Assembly: GCA_002633005.1 (NCBI GenBank)
Contig: NMRA01001256.1
Location: 9,989 to 33,811, forward strand
DNA from: Phoronis australis
Taxonomy: Eukaryota > Phoronida > Phoronidae
Reading direction: 5' to 3'
DNA length: 23,823 nucleotides
Within the stretch, counting starts at the first letter, position 1. Every line of letters begins with the position of its first letter. Shown here one piece after another: positions 1 to 8,661 of this stretch. The notes beneath the pieces were generated by a model that did no database searches, was not told where the DNA came from, and was given only the letters and a program-made list of their open reading frames with translations. Both the position numbers and the translations under genes were made by a program.

Positions 1-923
1 TGTGACTGGGTGTTAGTAACTCTGTGACTGCTGTAATTCTTCGTCTGTTTAGCACACTATGTGGCAAAGTGAAGTTTTTGTGAAAAAAGATATTGAGAGA
101 ACATCCGTTATTTTCTTGGTTTGTATTGTGTAAGTGTCACAAAACAACGTTATTTTGGAAAGTTTGTTTAATTTGAAACAAGGTAGTTGGCCTTTGAAAA
201 ATAGACAAAGGACCATTTTGTCATTTTTGTATAAATAAGTGAAGAATGAACTTAAGTGTGCAGTGCTTATTTCTTACTCAGCTGTTGCAAGGAATCTCTT
301 CATGTGCACTTGGAAGTTACTGTCTGAAAATGTCAGGGGCAGGCAAGTTTAGGTCAACTTTCCCAAAGACAACATTGTTGTTCAAACCTGCCATTGTATT
401 AATGCAAGATCATCTTCTTCTGTGCCACCAACTGTACAGTTTATATGCATACAAATCAACACAGATGCGATAGCTAATAACTCGTGGTCTTATTAAGGAA
501 GTCACTGATTTATATACAGCCTAAATAGTGATACTGTCTTTAACAAAATGACATTAATGATAAAGAAATGTGAGTGTGTGGATTCAGAAACTAGCAAGAT
601 TGGTATCAAAGTGATAGAATCGGGGAGGCAAAAACCAACGGACAAATGTGAATCATTATGCAGCCTGGTATGCTGGGCACTTTTAATCAAGTGTTGAACT
701 CATCTTAATCCAATGTTAATGGCGTCATAGTTAGGAATGGCATCTCTATTCTACAAATACTGGTCTTCCTCTCAGGTTCATTGAAGCTGCATTTTCTCCT
801 GGTTGGCTGGCTAAGTAATGAAAATGGAATAAGGCTTTTAGTAGGTCATTTGTAGTTTCCGTGCGATTGTGTTGCTTTGGCTGTGATTGACCCATAGTTG
901 TTGTCACATTTGTCCTCCGACAG
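1..923. other. Upstream EFL1 intron, no gene seen
   Basis: This AT-rich stretch lies before the first readable EFL1 exon and ends in an acceptor (tgtcctccgacag). I looked for the EFL1 segment that should precede this exon and saw no match, so the intron probably starts outside the window. The short open frames have no recognisable protein character. No repeat or RNA gene was recognised. Confidence 0.6.
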
Positions 924-1071
924 GTGACATCTCCAAGCTGATTCTCGGCATGAGGTTACTGAACCAGGCTGACTCGTGTGTTCAGGTGTTGGTTCAGGAG
1001 ACTGGCGAACATGTCATCATCGCCGCTGGGGAGGTGCACCTCCAGAGGTGCTGTAAGGACCTGCAGGAGAG
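924..1071 (+). CDS. EFL1: EFL1 exon (translation-factor-like domain), internal
   Basis: This is an internal exon of elongation factor-like GTPase 1, the cytoplasmic EF-2-like GTPase that acts with SBDS to release eIF6 from pre-60S subunits. The 148 bases encode [20 protein letters not shown] followed by a segment containing [20 protein letters not shown] recognise the RLLNQAD and GEVHLQRC words as EFL1/EF-2 family sequence that precedes the domain IV region. The acceptor is ccgacag before 924; the first two bases complete a split codon (GGT if the preceding base is G). The donor is GTATGC at 1072, leaving AG of an Arg codon that is completed by the A at 3246. The GTPase domain with its G motifs is upstream of the window. 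The assignment is by remembered family resemblance, not by a search. Confidence 0.93.
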
Positions 1072-1162
1072 GTATGCTGTTACGAAGAGTGCAAATGTGA
1101 CTGCTTCAAAGTGGAAAACCTATTTGTTTAGAGTTGTCTTGATTGAAAATACAATATCTTGC

Positions 1163-1193
1163 TTTGGCCAAAAAGCCAAATTGGTTCTGGTCT
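1163..1193. repeat. Short dispersed repeat shared with 6557-6588
   Basis: The words tttggccaaaaa and ttggttct recur in the same order and spacing at 6557-6588, with a few substitutions. Both lie in EFL1 introns and in the same orientation. This suggests fragments of one dispersed repeat family, but the shared piece is only about 31 bases, so chance or partial homology cannot be excluded. Confidence 0.35.
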
Positions 1194-1345
1194 CTGGATT
1201 TTTTGAAAATTGAAGCAGTGATGAACTTTCGAGAACAAAGTCACCTAATGCCAGCTGAAATGGGTCGGAATACATCTTATTATTTTAGCTTTCGACACTT
1301 GTTCTTATTTTCAAGTAATGTCATGAAAGAGGTGATTGTCACTGA

Positions 1346-2161
1346 GGGCTGTTCCAGTAAAATCCGTGTGGGAGGGGGGGACGGCAGTAGAAATAAAAAT
1401 TCATGGGTGGTGGTATTCAGAAAAAAACTCAAATTATGGGTGGTGGTTCCTGTAAGAAGTGATGCATTAAAAATGGGTGGTATTTTTTGATCTGTTAATG
1501 TTGACAGGTTAGTTCAGCCATCAAAACTCAAAAAATGCAATTGGTATATACCTTAACTTATCCCAATTCAAAAAAAATCCCATATTGCCAGTGAACAGAG
1601 TGCAATATGTTCACTAAGCCGTTAATCAAGTCATGGGCAACTTGATTTGAACCAACTGTTTGTCAGCAGTCCTATTGAATTGAAAAGTTATGCAACACTA
1701 AACTGGTGTTAACACATATAAGAAAATTGATGATTTTTAAGTAAAAAGTATGAGGAGTAAGATAAACAAGTTCCAATATTCACTTGACAGAGAAGTATAA
1801 AAGAGTTCGTGGAGACAGTTTGAGATTCATAGATCCTTATAATTGAAAAAATGTTCATTAAAATTATAGACACATGGTGAACAGAGACACCTGGTGGCTG
1901 CCAAAAGTATTGCTCACAGGCTACTTTAGTTTTTGACAATATTGGACAAGACAACTAGTTCTTTTCTGTCAATCATCTAAGTTCTTAACAGGTCCTCCTG
2001 GAGGCAATTTGTTTGCGAGTGTTGGATTTTATATTTTAACCTATTAAAAATAATTAAAAAATTATGGGTCATGGGTTGGAGAAATAAATGAAAAATATGG
2101 GCGGTGGGTATGAAATAAAAGTGCCTTCCCCCCTCCCATACAGATTTTGCTGGAACAGCCC
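1346..2161. mobile_element. Probable non-autonomous DNA transposon with terminal inverted repeats
   Basis: The left end (gggctgttccagtaaaatc) and the right end (ending gattttgctggaacagccc) are inverted copies. They match for about 40 bases (1346-1386 against 2122-2161) with about five differences, including the purine-rich run gggagggggg. A subterminal word, atgggtggtgg or close variants, recurs near 1404, 1437 and 1472 on the left, and looser forms lie near 2064 and 2096 on the right, as expected for transposase-binding sites. Both ends are flanked by TGA (1343-1345 and 2162-2164), which could be a 3-base target duplication. The 0.8 kb interior shows no transposase frame, so the element would be non-autonomous. 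The superfamily is not decided: a 3-base duplication would fit PIF/Harbinger, whereas a CAGGG-like terminus at the right end would fit hAT. Confidence 0.7.
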
Positions 2162-2385
2162 TGAGTTGCCAAGCCAATAAAAACTGGCTTTTCTATGTGT
2201 GTGTAGCTTTAATTTGAAAAAAATCTAATCATGAAAAATGAGGCTGGTGGTTGTATTTTTCTTTAAACATTGAGGTACAGGTTTCAAAATGAGTCTGGCT
2301 CTGACCAGGACCAATTATGATATCCTATTTTCTCTGGCCTTATACTAGAGACATGTTTCAGCTATATTTACTGTTGCTCGGTTTG

Positions 2386-2411
2386 TTAGTAACTGTGCAT
2401 GCAGCAACAGT
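2386..2411 (-). repeat. Isolated inverted copy of part of the 42-base unit
   Basis: The sequence ttagtaactgtgcatgcagc and the following acagt match the reverse complement of the nearby minisatellite unit over about 26 bases with three mismatches. It lies 160 bases before the array and in the opposite orientation. It is itself part of a small hairpin (ctgttgc near 2371 pairing with gcaacag near 2404). Confidence 0.6.
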
Positions 2412-2572
2412 AATGTCACATCATTGGCTCAATGATGAGTTTCACTGCACCCTGTTTCAGCATTTACATTTGTTGAGCCAACACAATAAGCATGTTCATT
2501 TCTTAGTTGGACATTGTGTTCGCTCAATGAAAGTAAGTGCAAAATGCAGTATATAGGAATTTCATTGTTGGG

Positions 2573-2992
2573 CTGACAAGGTCAGCTCACTGTTGTTGCA
2601 TGCATAGTTAGCAACTGACTAGGTCAGCTCACTGTTGTTGCATGCATAGTTAGTAATTGACTAAGTCAGCTCACTGTTGTTGCACACATAGTTAGTAACT
2701 GACTAGGTCAGCTCACTGTTGTTGCATGCATAGTTAGTAACTGACTAGGTCAGCTCACTGTTGTTGCGTGCATAGTTAGTTACTGACTAGGTCAGCTCAC
2801 TGTTGTTGCGTGCATAGTTAGTAACTGACTAAGTCAGCTCACTGTTGTTGCGTGCATAGTTAGTTACTGACTAGGTCAGCTCACTGTTGTTGCATGCATA
2901 GTTAGTAACTGACTAGGTCAACTCACTGTTGTTGCACGCGTAGTTAGTAACTGACTAGGTCAACTCACTGTTGTTGCATGCATAGTTAGTAA
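2573..2992. repeat. Minisatellite, ten 42-base units
   Basis: The unit reads ctgactaggtcagctcactg then ttgttgcatgcatagttagt then aa. It repeats exactly ten times over 420 bases with only substitutions between units and no length change. Each unit contains two short palindromes, CTGAC-N3-GTCAG and TGCATGCA. Variants such as tgcacaca, tgcgtgca and gttact distinguish the units. It lies inside an EFL1 intron; the stop-containing frames argue against a coding role. Confidence 0.97.
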
Positions 2993-3245
2993 GATACTGG
3001 GAAATAGTAATTACAGCTGAAATGTGTTAAGAGGGGTCTTGTAGTTTCAGTAAGAATTAACGCAAAAGTGTGGGCTTTCCACCTCTATTCCTCTGCATTG
3101 CTTTGCCAATTCTGCCAACGATAATAAATATTATATTTCTGGAATAATCATACATAAAGAAATGTTAAAAATGTTTCTCTGTTCGTTGAAAGCATTTATT
3201 GTATTCACGAGGCATTGGTCTTGTTCACTATTGATTTTATCCCAG

Positions 3246-3501
3246 ATATGCAAAGATTGATATCAACGTCTCATCTCCGATCGTGCCCTTCCGTGAAACT
3301 GTTGTACCACCACGGAAGGTAGACATGGTCAATGAGGCTATTGAGGGTGAAAATGTAGTGCTGAGAAAGAGGCTAGATAATGCGGACAGTAAGGATGAAG
3401 GCGAAGATGGTGGTGGAGTGATTGAGCTGGGATTGGTCGAGGTCACCACACCCAACGGACAGTGTAGGATGAGGATACGATGCGTACCACTACCTCAGTC
3501 G
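3246..3501 (+). CDS. EFL1: EFL1 exon, internal
   Basis: The exon continues EFL1 in phase: A at 3246 completes the split Arg codon, then YAKIDINVSSPIVPFRETVV and KVDMVNEAIEGE follow. The SPIVPFRET word is characteristic of EFL1 and EF-2 relatives and PRKVDMVNEAI of EFL1. A variable charged stretch (NADSKDEGEDGGG) comes next, then TTPNGQCRMRIRCVPLPQS. The exon ends phase 0 at TCG, with a weak donor (gttggt) at 3502. This is the donor that keeps frame with the next exon (S then VTNLLDKNPQL). The alternative donor gtgcct five bases further on would shift the frame into an early stop. Confidence 0.93.
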
Positions 3502-4968
3502 GTTGGTGCCTTGGATTTTTTGATTCTTCCAGTAGATGTCAGTGGTCGCGTATATGTAATACTGAGGGGTGTTTACATGTTTAAATGTCAAAGTGGGATG
3601 TTTTGGTGTGTTACACAGGCCAATCAAAGATTTAGTTCATGAAAATTAGGTCTGAAATTGTTTGTTTTTTTGAGAAGTGATATGTAAGCTGTTACTGCTA
3701 CTACAAACCAAGTTCATTACAGACTGAGTTGGAAATGGAAGTTTGCTGTTGCAACAACTAACTTGTAGATGCAACTGATCTTGTTTAGATAGATTAGCTT
3801 AGAAGATGAAAAACAGAATACATGCCTCTGTGCCTGTTGGTGAATAGAATGTGTAAGCCAGTACCATAGTTAAAAGTTTAATTACATAATTAAGAAACAG
3901 TTTCACAACAATCCCCGCAAGGCTCTATTTGGTGACATGTGGGTTATCAATGTGACCTCAGATTTCTTCGTGCACACAACTGAGCATGTACTCGAAATAC
4001 AGCAGGAAGCTAACACATCAGTTCCTAAGTATCCATTCGATTTTAAAAAAGAATGCTTCCATGGTGTTGCAATGGACAATTGCTCAGTCCGCCGGTTCTT
4101 TAACTCGGATATCCACTGCCTTGTCGTTTTCCACTGTAGTCAGCTATGTATCGTTTGTGTGAGTTGTTACTTTCCCACCCTTGCATACAGTGTGTAATTA
4201 TTTCCCATTTGATGACCTGGAAATGTTGGTGAGTTATGCTAAGCCTTGAACTTTGCTGCTACAATACACACACACCAATGAACAAGGGTTATGTAAATAA
4301 ATTTACTTTAGCACTGCTGCAACGATACGTGTTCACCAATGAACAAGGGTAATGTAATTTGAAACACTTTCTTGTGGTAATTTAAGGTTAATATGTAGAA
4401 CCCTCGAAAAATGGCCAAATATGGCCAACTTTGGAACATGATATCTTCGCAATGGCCAATTGGATTCATTATGTAACTTTCAGGTATCCTGATTTATACA
4501 GCGTTTTCTAAAACCCTTAGGAATTGTTGTAAACAATTTCACTTTTGCACAAGGGTCTATGAATAAACAGGACTTTTATTGTTTTTATGAAAACACATTA
4601 CATGAAGATGAAATGATAATTTCGAAAACTGTAACAGCATTTCTGAGATTCCATTTTAAACATTTATATTGAACGAAGTTAAGTCATGTTGTTGATATCG
4701 TTGTTTTGTTGTGAATGTACCTCTCTCTTCTGCTGAATTTTACTAAAATGCATGGTCATGTGACCCAGTTAAAAGCAGATGGATATAAAGTCGAAATAAA
4801 ATTCTTCAGACTTTATACTTTCAGAAAACAATTGCACTTTTACAGAGTTGAAATCCGTAGTTTTGCAGATGTGTGGCTATTTAATGCACTCACAAGTCGA
4901 TTAGGTTGTACATAAACTTAAAGTGTCGTGATGGCTTTAATATGTTGTTATATTTATCTTTTTTCCAG
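3502..4968 (+). other. EFL1 intron, mostly unique sequence
   Basis: This 1.5 kb AT-rich intron ends with a polypyrimidine acceptor (atcttttttccag). It carries one diverged tandem pair at 4257-4357. I recognise no exon, RNA gene or transposon end. Confidence 0.8.
4257..4357. repeat. Diverged tandem duplication, two copies
   Basis: Two copies of a roughly 42-base segment start at 4257 and 4314. They share ctgct-caa and then caccaatgaacaagggt-atgtaa. The period is about 57-60 bases including a poorly conserved spacer. Confidence 0.6.
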
Positions 4969-5830
4969 GTTACTAATTTATTGGACAAGAATCCTCAACT
5001 TATAAAGACCCTAGATGATTATGCCAGTCTGAAGATATTTGGAAGATCTGATTTAGCTGTGGGCTCTAAGATGAGCAAAGATACTAAGTCAAAACTGCAA
5101 CAGCTCAAACTTGACTTGCAGTCGGCTTTCGATGGGGAAAATAGTGACTTGTGGGAAGGGGCCGTAGAGTGCATATGGTCCTTTGGCCCTCGTCGGTATG
5201 GACCAAATTTGTTGATAAATAAAATCAAAGGATATGATCGAACTTCTGTGTGGTCAGCCCTCGAGAAAAAATCCCAGATTGTGTTGAACTCACGTCAGTT
5301 TGATCACTGCATTGTCAGTGGGTTTCAGTTAGCTACCTTAGCTGGACCCTTGTGTGCTGAGCCCATGATGGGCGTGGCCTTGATAATGGAATCATGGGAT
5401 ATGCAGGTCTCAACTTTTTCAGAGGAAACTGCTTCATTAAAGGATGCTGACTTGGACATAAATTCAGTGAAAATTAGAAATTTGGAAAATAATGATAATC
5501 ATGCGAGTATTGTTACCAAAAATGGAGATTTTGAAAATGGAAGCATTCCTGGGCTGGTTGAGAGCTTAAGCATTAAAGACGATAGCCACATTCATGATAT
5601 TCCTTCAGAACTTTCAAGAGATCGATTGCTCAGTGGTGGCTCTGAAATATCAGAGGGCTCAAATGAGGAAGTGGCAGATTGCAAGCAGAAGCAGCAAGCA
5701 TATGGACCGATGTCTGGACAGATAATGTCATGTGTTAAGGAGGCATGCTGGAAAGCATTCCAGTCTCAGCCGCAGAGACTGATGGTAGCCATGTATGAGT
5801 GTGTTGTCCAGGCGACGGCTGACGTACTGG
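4969..5830 (+). CDS. EFL1: EFL1 exon (C-terminal half with variable acidic insertion)
   Basis: This large internal exon of 862 bases (287 codons plus one base) starts VTNLLDKNPQLIKTLDDYAS after the acceptor at 4967-4968. It carries WSFGPRRYGPNLLINK near residue 70 and the strongly conserved block IVSGFQLATLAGPLCAEPMM near residues 108-127, followed by GVALIMESWDM. A low-conservation acidic and serine-rich insertion (about residues 140-240) follows, as is usual at this position in EFL1. The exon resumes with YGPMSGQIMSCVKEAC and ends with QRLMVAMYECVVQATADVLG, a fold shared with the EF-2 C-terminal region. The donor is a strong GTGAGT at 5831, phase 1. The upstream in-frame ATG at 4906 is in the intron and is not a start. 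Confidence 0.95.
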
Positions 5831-5983
5831 GTGAGTAGAATGGGGAGGGACTTGAATGAGGGGACGGCAAACGTACTGGGTGAGTAGAATGTGAGGGGNT
5901 GGGCGAGTAGGATGGGGGGGGACTTGAATGAGGTGGCAGCAAACGTACTGAGTGAGTAGAATGAAGGGGGAATTGAATGTGCT
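5814..5983 (+). repeat. 49-base tandem repeat that copies an exon end with its splice donor
   Basis: The last 17 coding bases of the EFL1 exon (gacggctgacgtactgg), the donor gtgagtagaatg and about 20 intron bases (ending cttgaatgagg) form a 49-base unit. The unit recurs downstream. Donor-like sites lie at 5831, 5880, 5903 (gcgagt) and 5952. The 5831-5880 and 5903-5952 spacings are both 49, but 5880-5903 is only 23. The N at 5899 lies inside that shortened unit, so about 26 bases appear to have been lost or collapsed there. Confidence 0.88.
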
Positions 5984-6556
5984 GAAAGTTTCTGCGCTGA
6001 GATCTTTGCATCCCTGGTTTAACTAAATGTTGTCTTCAGCAGATTTGGTTGAATGATGACCTTCTGTAGGTTTTTCAACTAATTACTTTGCAGTAAGTTT
6101 AGGAAGGCATAAAATATGAAATGAGAACACCAGTTTTTATGACAGGGATAGCAGAAATATACTTAAATCTTGGAATGACTTCACATTTCTCATTTTTGCT
6201 AAATTTCTTGCTACGCATTGGATCATGATCAAACAATTCTCAAAAAATCAACTTTATGAAGTACTGTTTGGGTGCCAGAATGGGCAACGATTATTTCACT
6301 GAAGATATCTGAGCTTTGAGAAGTCGCCTAACAATACTTATCAAAAGTGACGAGCTTCATCACAAAGTCTTATTTCACAAAATTGGACCGACTAATCATT
6401 TGACGGATAACCAACAAACGAACTTTACATCAAATGTTACTTCTTCCAAAAGCATTGAGCTTTGTTGTGAAGTTGGCTGCAAACAATTTATTTTTGGAAA
6501 CGTCATATAGAACAATTATTCACAAATACCGGACTTTTTGAGATTATTTCGGCAGT

Positions 6557-6588
6557 TTTGGCCAAAAAAGCATAGTTGGTTCTAGTCT
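6557..6588. repeat. Short dispersed repeat shared with 1163-1193
   Basis: This is the second copy of the tttggccaaaaa...ttggttct words. Here it lies just past the stop of the minus-strand open frame 6616-6935, so it might be the tail of the same inserted sequence. Confidence 0.35.
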
Positions 6589-6615
6589 TCCCCCGACTCA
6601 TTCTGAGACTTGGGT

Positions 6616-6935
6616 TCAGCAACTAACAAAATGTTGGCCGGCGTCAGTTTCTGACAAGGTATTGTATGTACCTTGTACCTTGGCGTTGTCCATCCATTGC
6701 AGGATGTAGCCCTCCGACAATGCCTTCGAGGTATTGTATATTTTTTTGAAAAGCTGGAGAAATTCATGTGAACAAGCAAAGTTTGAAATGCTACGAGGTC
6801 CCATGCGATGAGTGAAAGTAAAATCAAATTGTGCATTCTGTTTGTTCTCAGGTGGATCTTCGTTTTGAAGTTGAGTTATGAAAAAAAAATATCGCACCAC
6901 AAGCTTGATTTTTGTCAGACCACCTGCTGCACTCT
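6616..6935 (-). CDS. Unassigned open frame, truncated at an N
   Basis: On the minus strand this frame is open from the N at 6936 down to a TGA at 6616-6618, about 106 codons with no ATG required. The residue mix is protein-like: words such as QNEDPPENKQ, FDFTFTHRMGPRSISNFAC, HEFLQLFKKIYNTSKALSEG and YILQWMDNAKVQGTYNTLSE are not simple-sequence. I do not recognise a family. It lies in an EFL1 intron, antisense, and its 5' part is cut by the assembly junction. It could be the 3' end of a transposon or retrocopy gene, a fragment of an unrelated gene, or a chance frame. The minus-strand overlapping frame is a shadow. Confidence 0.28.
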
Positions 6936-6936
6936 N
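6936..6936. other. Single N at a duplicated-block edge
   Basis: The N directly precedes the first base of the 6937-7595 block, whose other copy begins at 9508. This placement indicates a contig junction rather than an ambiguous base. Confidence 0.8.
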
Positions 6937-7595
6937 GTTGACCCCTCCAGTTGATGTAACTCTTAACGTTTTTATGTAGCTATAGGGTGTAGCGACTGGC
7001 TGTTCGTTGGCAATTCTAGTTGAAGAGTGATATAAAGCAGTCGTTTCCGGAACTTTGGTGTTTTTCTCGCTTAATTTCTACCAAAAATTAAGAATCAGTA
7101 GAATTCAGAGTTGCACATGCTGCGAATTGTGTTTGAAAAAGTTTATTTTTCCATGTATTTAAAGTAACATTACTGGCAAGAAAGGTTATGATTTCTCAAC
7201 TCAGCTCCAGCCTGCATTCGAACTGGGAACGTTCGCGTTCCCAGCCAAAACGCTCTGCTAAAGAGCTATTTCACACTCGATAAGTGACAAAAATATTTCA
7301 ACTGTATTTAATTGGTGCCGTCACCAGCCTTGATTTCAGTGACTGTCTGGCAGACAACGGTGAGAACAGGCAATTTTAAATAAAATCACTAAAGCAATTT
7401 ATTTAGTTGCTTCATAGCTCTGACTAAAGCTAATAACTTGAAAAAGTTTACCCCATCGAACAATAATCTCAGTAATGCATTTTCAGCCATAAATACGATG
7501 TCCATTTTCTTTGTTCTGCCTCATAGTGAAGCGTATTGTTGTATCGACGTTTGACCATAGCCGATATCAATATATTGTCATATCAACTTTGTTCT
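6937..7595 (+). repeat. Duplicated EFL1 intron block, copy 1 (N on both sides)
   Basis: This 659-base block is a near copy of 9508-10163, starting gttgacccctccagttgatg and ending tttgttct. It is bounded by N at 6936 and 7596. The other copy continues past its end into cag and the last EFL1 exon, whereas this copy stops three bases before the exon would begin. That is how an alternative-haplotype read or contig placed next to its partner would look. It carries the same SINE head as copy 2. Confidence 0.9.
7205..7276 (-). mobile_element. tRNA-derived SINE head (copy 1)
   Basis: Read on the minus strand, tagctctttagcagagcg (7251-7268) resembles a Pol III A box with tRNA D-arm pairing (gctc/gagc). 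The sequence cagttcgaatgc (7214-7225) resembles a B box. Spacing is tRNA-like, but no acceptor stem or clean anticodon arm closes, so this is a SINE or tRNA relic rather than a functional tRNA. The same sequence is in the duplicate at 9769-9840. Confidence 0.5.
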
Positions 7596-7751
7596 NGTAC
7601 CTACATTGACTATTTCTGTGGTTACGTTTACCCTAAAATGCATCTACTTATGCAAGGGTTCTAGATCCGAAACACAAAACTTTACCTGTGACATGGCACT
7701 CTTTGATAATAAATTCCACTTTCACGTTTTGAAATGATTGATCATTTCTTA

Positions 7752-7859
7752 GTTTGGTGGTCTCTGGCTATGAGATTTGTTTGGTGGTCTGCGGCTGTGA
7801 GATTTGTTTGGTGGTCTCCGGTTGTGAGATTTGTTTGGTGGTATGCGGCTGTGAGATTT
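7752..7859. repeat. Minisatellite, four 27-base units
   Basis: Units of gtttggtggtctgcggctgt plus gagattt start at 7752, 7779, 7806 and 7833 with only substitutions between them. Because 27 is a multiple of three, the array reads open as a nine-residue repeat (FVWWSAAVR-like) on the plus strand. There is no other sign that it is coding, and it lies in an EFL1 intron. Confidence 0.95.
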
Positions 7860-8063
7860 CTGCTCTGTGGTCAGCCCTTCTTACCCACTGCGATCCTTCA
7901 TAAACAACTTTGTATACCTTGGATTTAAGTTCGCACAACAGATACTGGTAGCACGTTTTAATATTAAACAAGCATCAGAAATAATGATGGTATGAAACTA
8001 TGTTTTAGCCAAAGTAAGATTGAGATACTGAAAGGAAAAATCTGTCGCACAGGAAAGCAATCA

Positions 8064-8660
8064 TGCTCCAGTTTTTATTTTCATGCTTCTATTTTGTAAT
8101 ACTGAAATATCAAATCATGTGTTGTGAAACAATGCAGCCGTGATATCCTTGTTGACTGTTAACCGTCTGTTGGTTGTATAAATTACTAATGATGCTCTAG
8201 TGATGTTGTGCCATATATCTTACAGTTGTACATTACGTTAACATGAACGTGATCATTTGCAGTTTTGGGGTTTCCTTTCCGTTAATGTTGTGGTTAAAAT
8301 TACTTGACGCTGGCGCAGTAGTTAATTTGAAGTATAGTATCCACAATTCTGAGTGTTAGTTGATTATGAATAAACGTGTGTGCATATACACGTGCACTGT
8401 GCATATACACGTGCACTGTGCATATACACGTGCACTGTGCATGTGCACGCGAGTGTGTGTAAATGAAACCACACAATATTTATTGGGTGATTTGTTTACG
8501 GTCTTCTGCACGTGATGTGGCAGAACTAAAAGCGCCAATAAACCCACGTTGCGTCAAAACGTTTGACACAGACCACTCATTGCTCCAAACTCGGATGACG
8601 AGTGGTTTCGGAGCCTGAAAAAAATGACAGTTCGTTATCGTTTGATACGATGCTCAGTGC
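8064..8660 (+). repeat. Duplicated EFL1 intron block, copy 1
   Basis: The 597-base block begins tgctccagtttttattttca and ends gatgctcagtgc. It is followed by N (8661) and then the same sequence again. I count about 14 substitutions by eye against copy 2, plus two indels at an 8382-8460 microsatellite and at a 50-base unit. The N exactly at the seam and the end-to-start overlap fit two unmerged overlapping contigs. Confidence 0.92.
8382..8460. repeat. 19-base microsatellite, alternating purine-pyrimidine
   Basis: Three perfect units of gcatatacacgtgcactgt start at 8382, 8401 and 8420, followed by a partial unit and gtgtgtgt. The homologous place in copy 2 (near 9027-9070) has fewer units, so this is a length polymorphism between copies. 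The alternating purine-pyrimidine runs make Z-form DNA possible; this is inference. Confidence 0.9.
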
Positions 8661-8661
8661 N

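Larger units (their letters stand above)
1072..3245 (+). other. EFL1 intron carrying a TIR element and a minisatellite
   Basis: This 2.2 kb intron runs from GTATGC to an acceptor ending tttatcccag. Roughly 1.24 kb of it is repeat: a putative TIR transposon (1346-2161) and ten 42-base units (2573-2992). The rest is AT-rich with no recognisable exon. The neighbouring exons join in frame without needing another exon between them. Confidence 0.85.

Noticed and set aside
2573-2992. A CRISPR-like array
   Set aside because: The 42-base units are directly contiguous with no unique spacers and lie in an animal gene intron; it is a minisatellite.
4906-4968. Start of an EFL1 protein at the ATG at 4906
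   Set aside because: The frame is open by chance through the end of the intron; a strong polypyrimidine acceptor at 4967-4968 and continuity with the upstream exons place the exon start at 4969.
7205-7276. A functional tRNA gene on the minus strand
   Set aside because: A- and B-box-like words are present, but no acceptor stem or proper anticodon arm closes, so it was called a SINE head.
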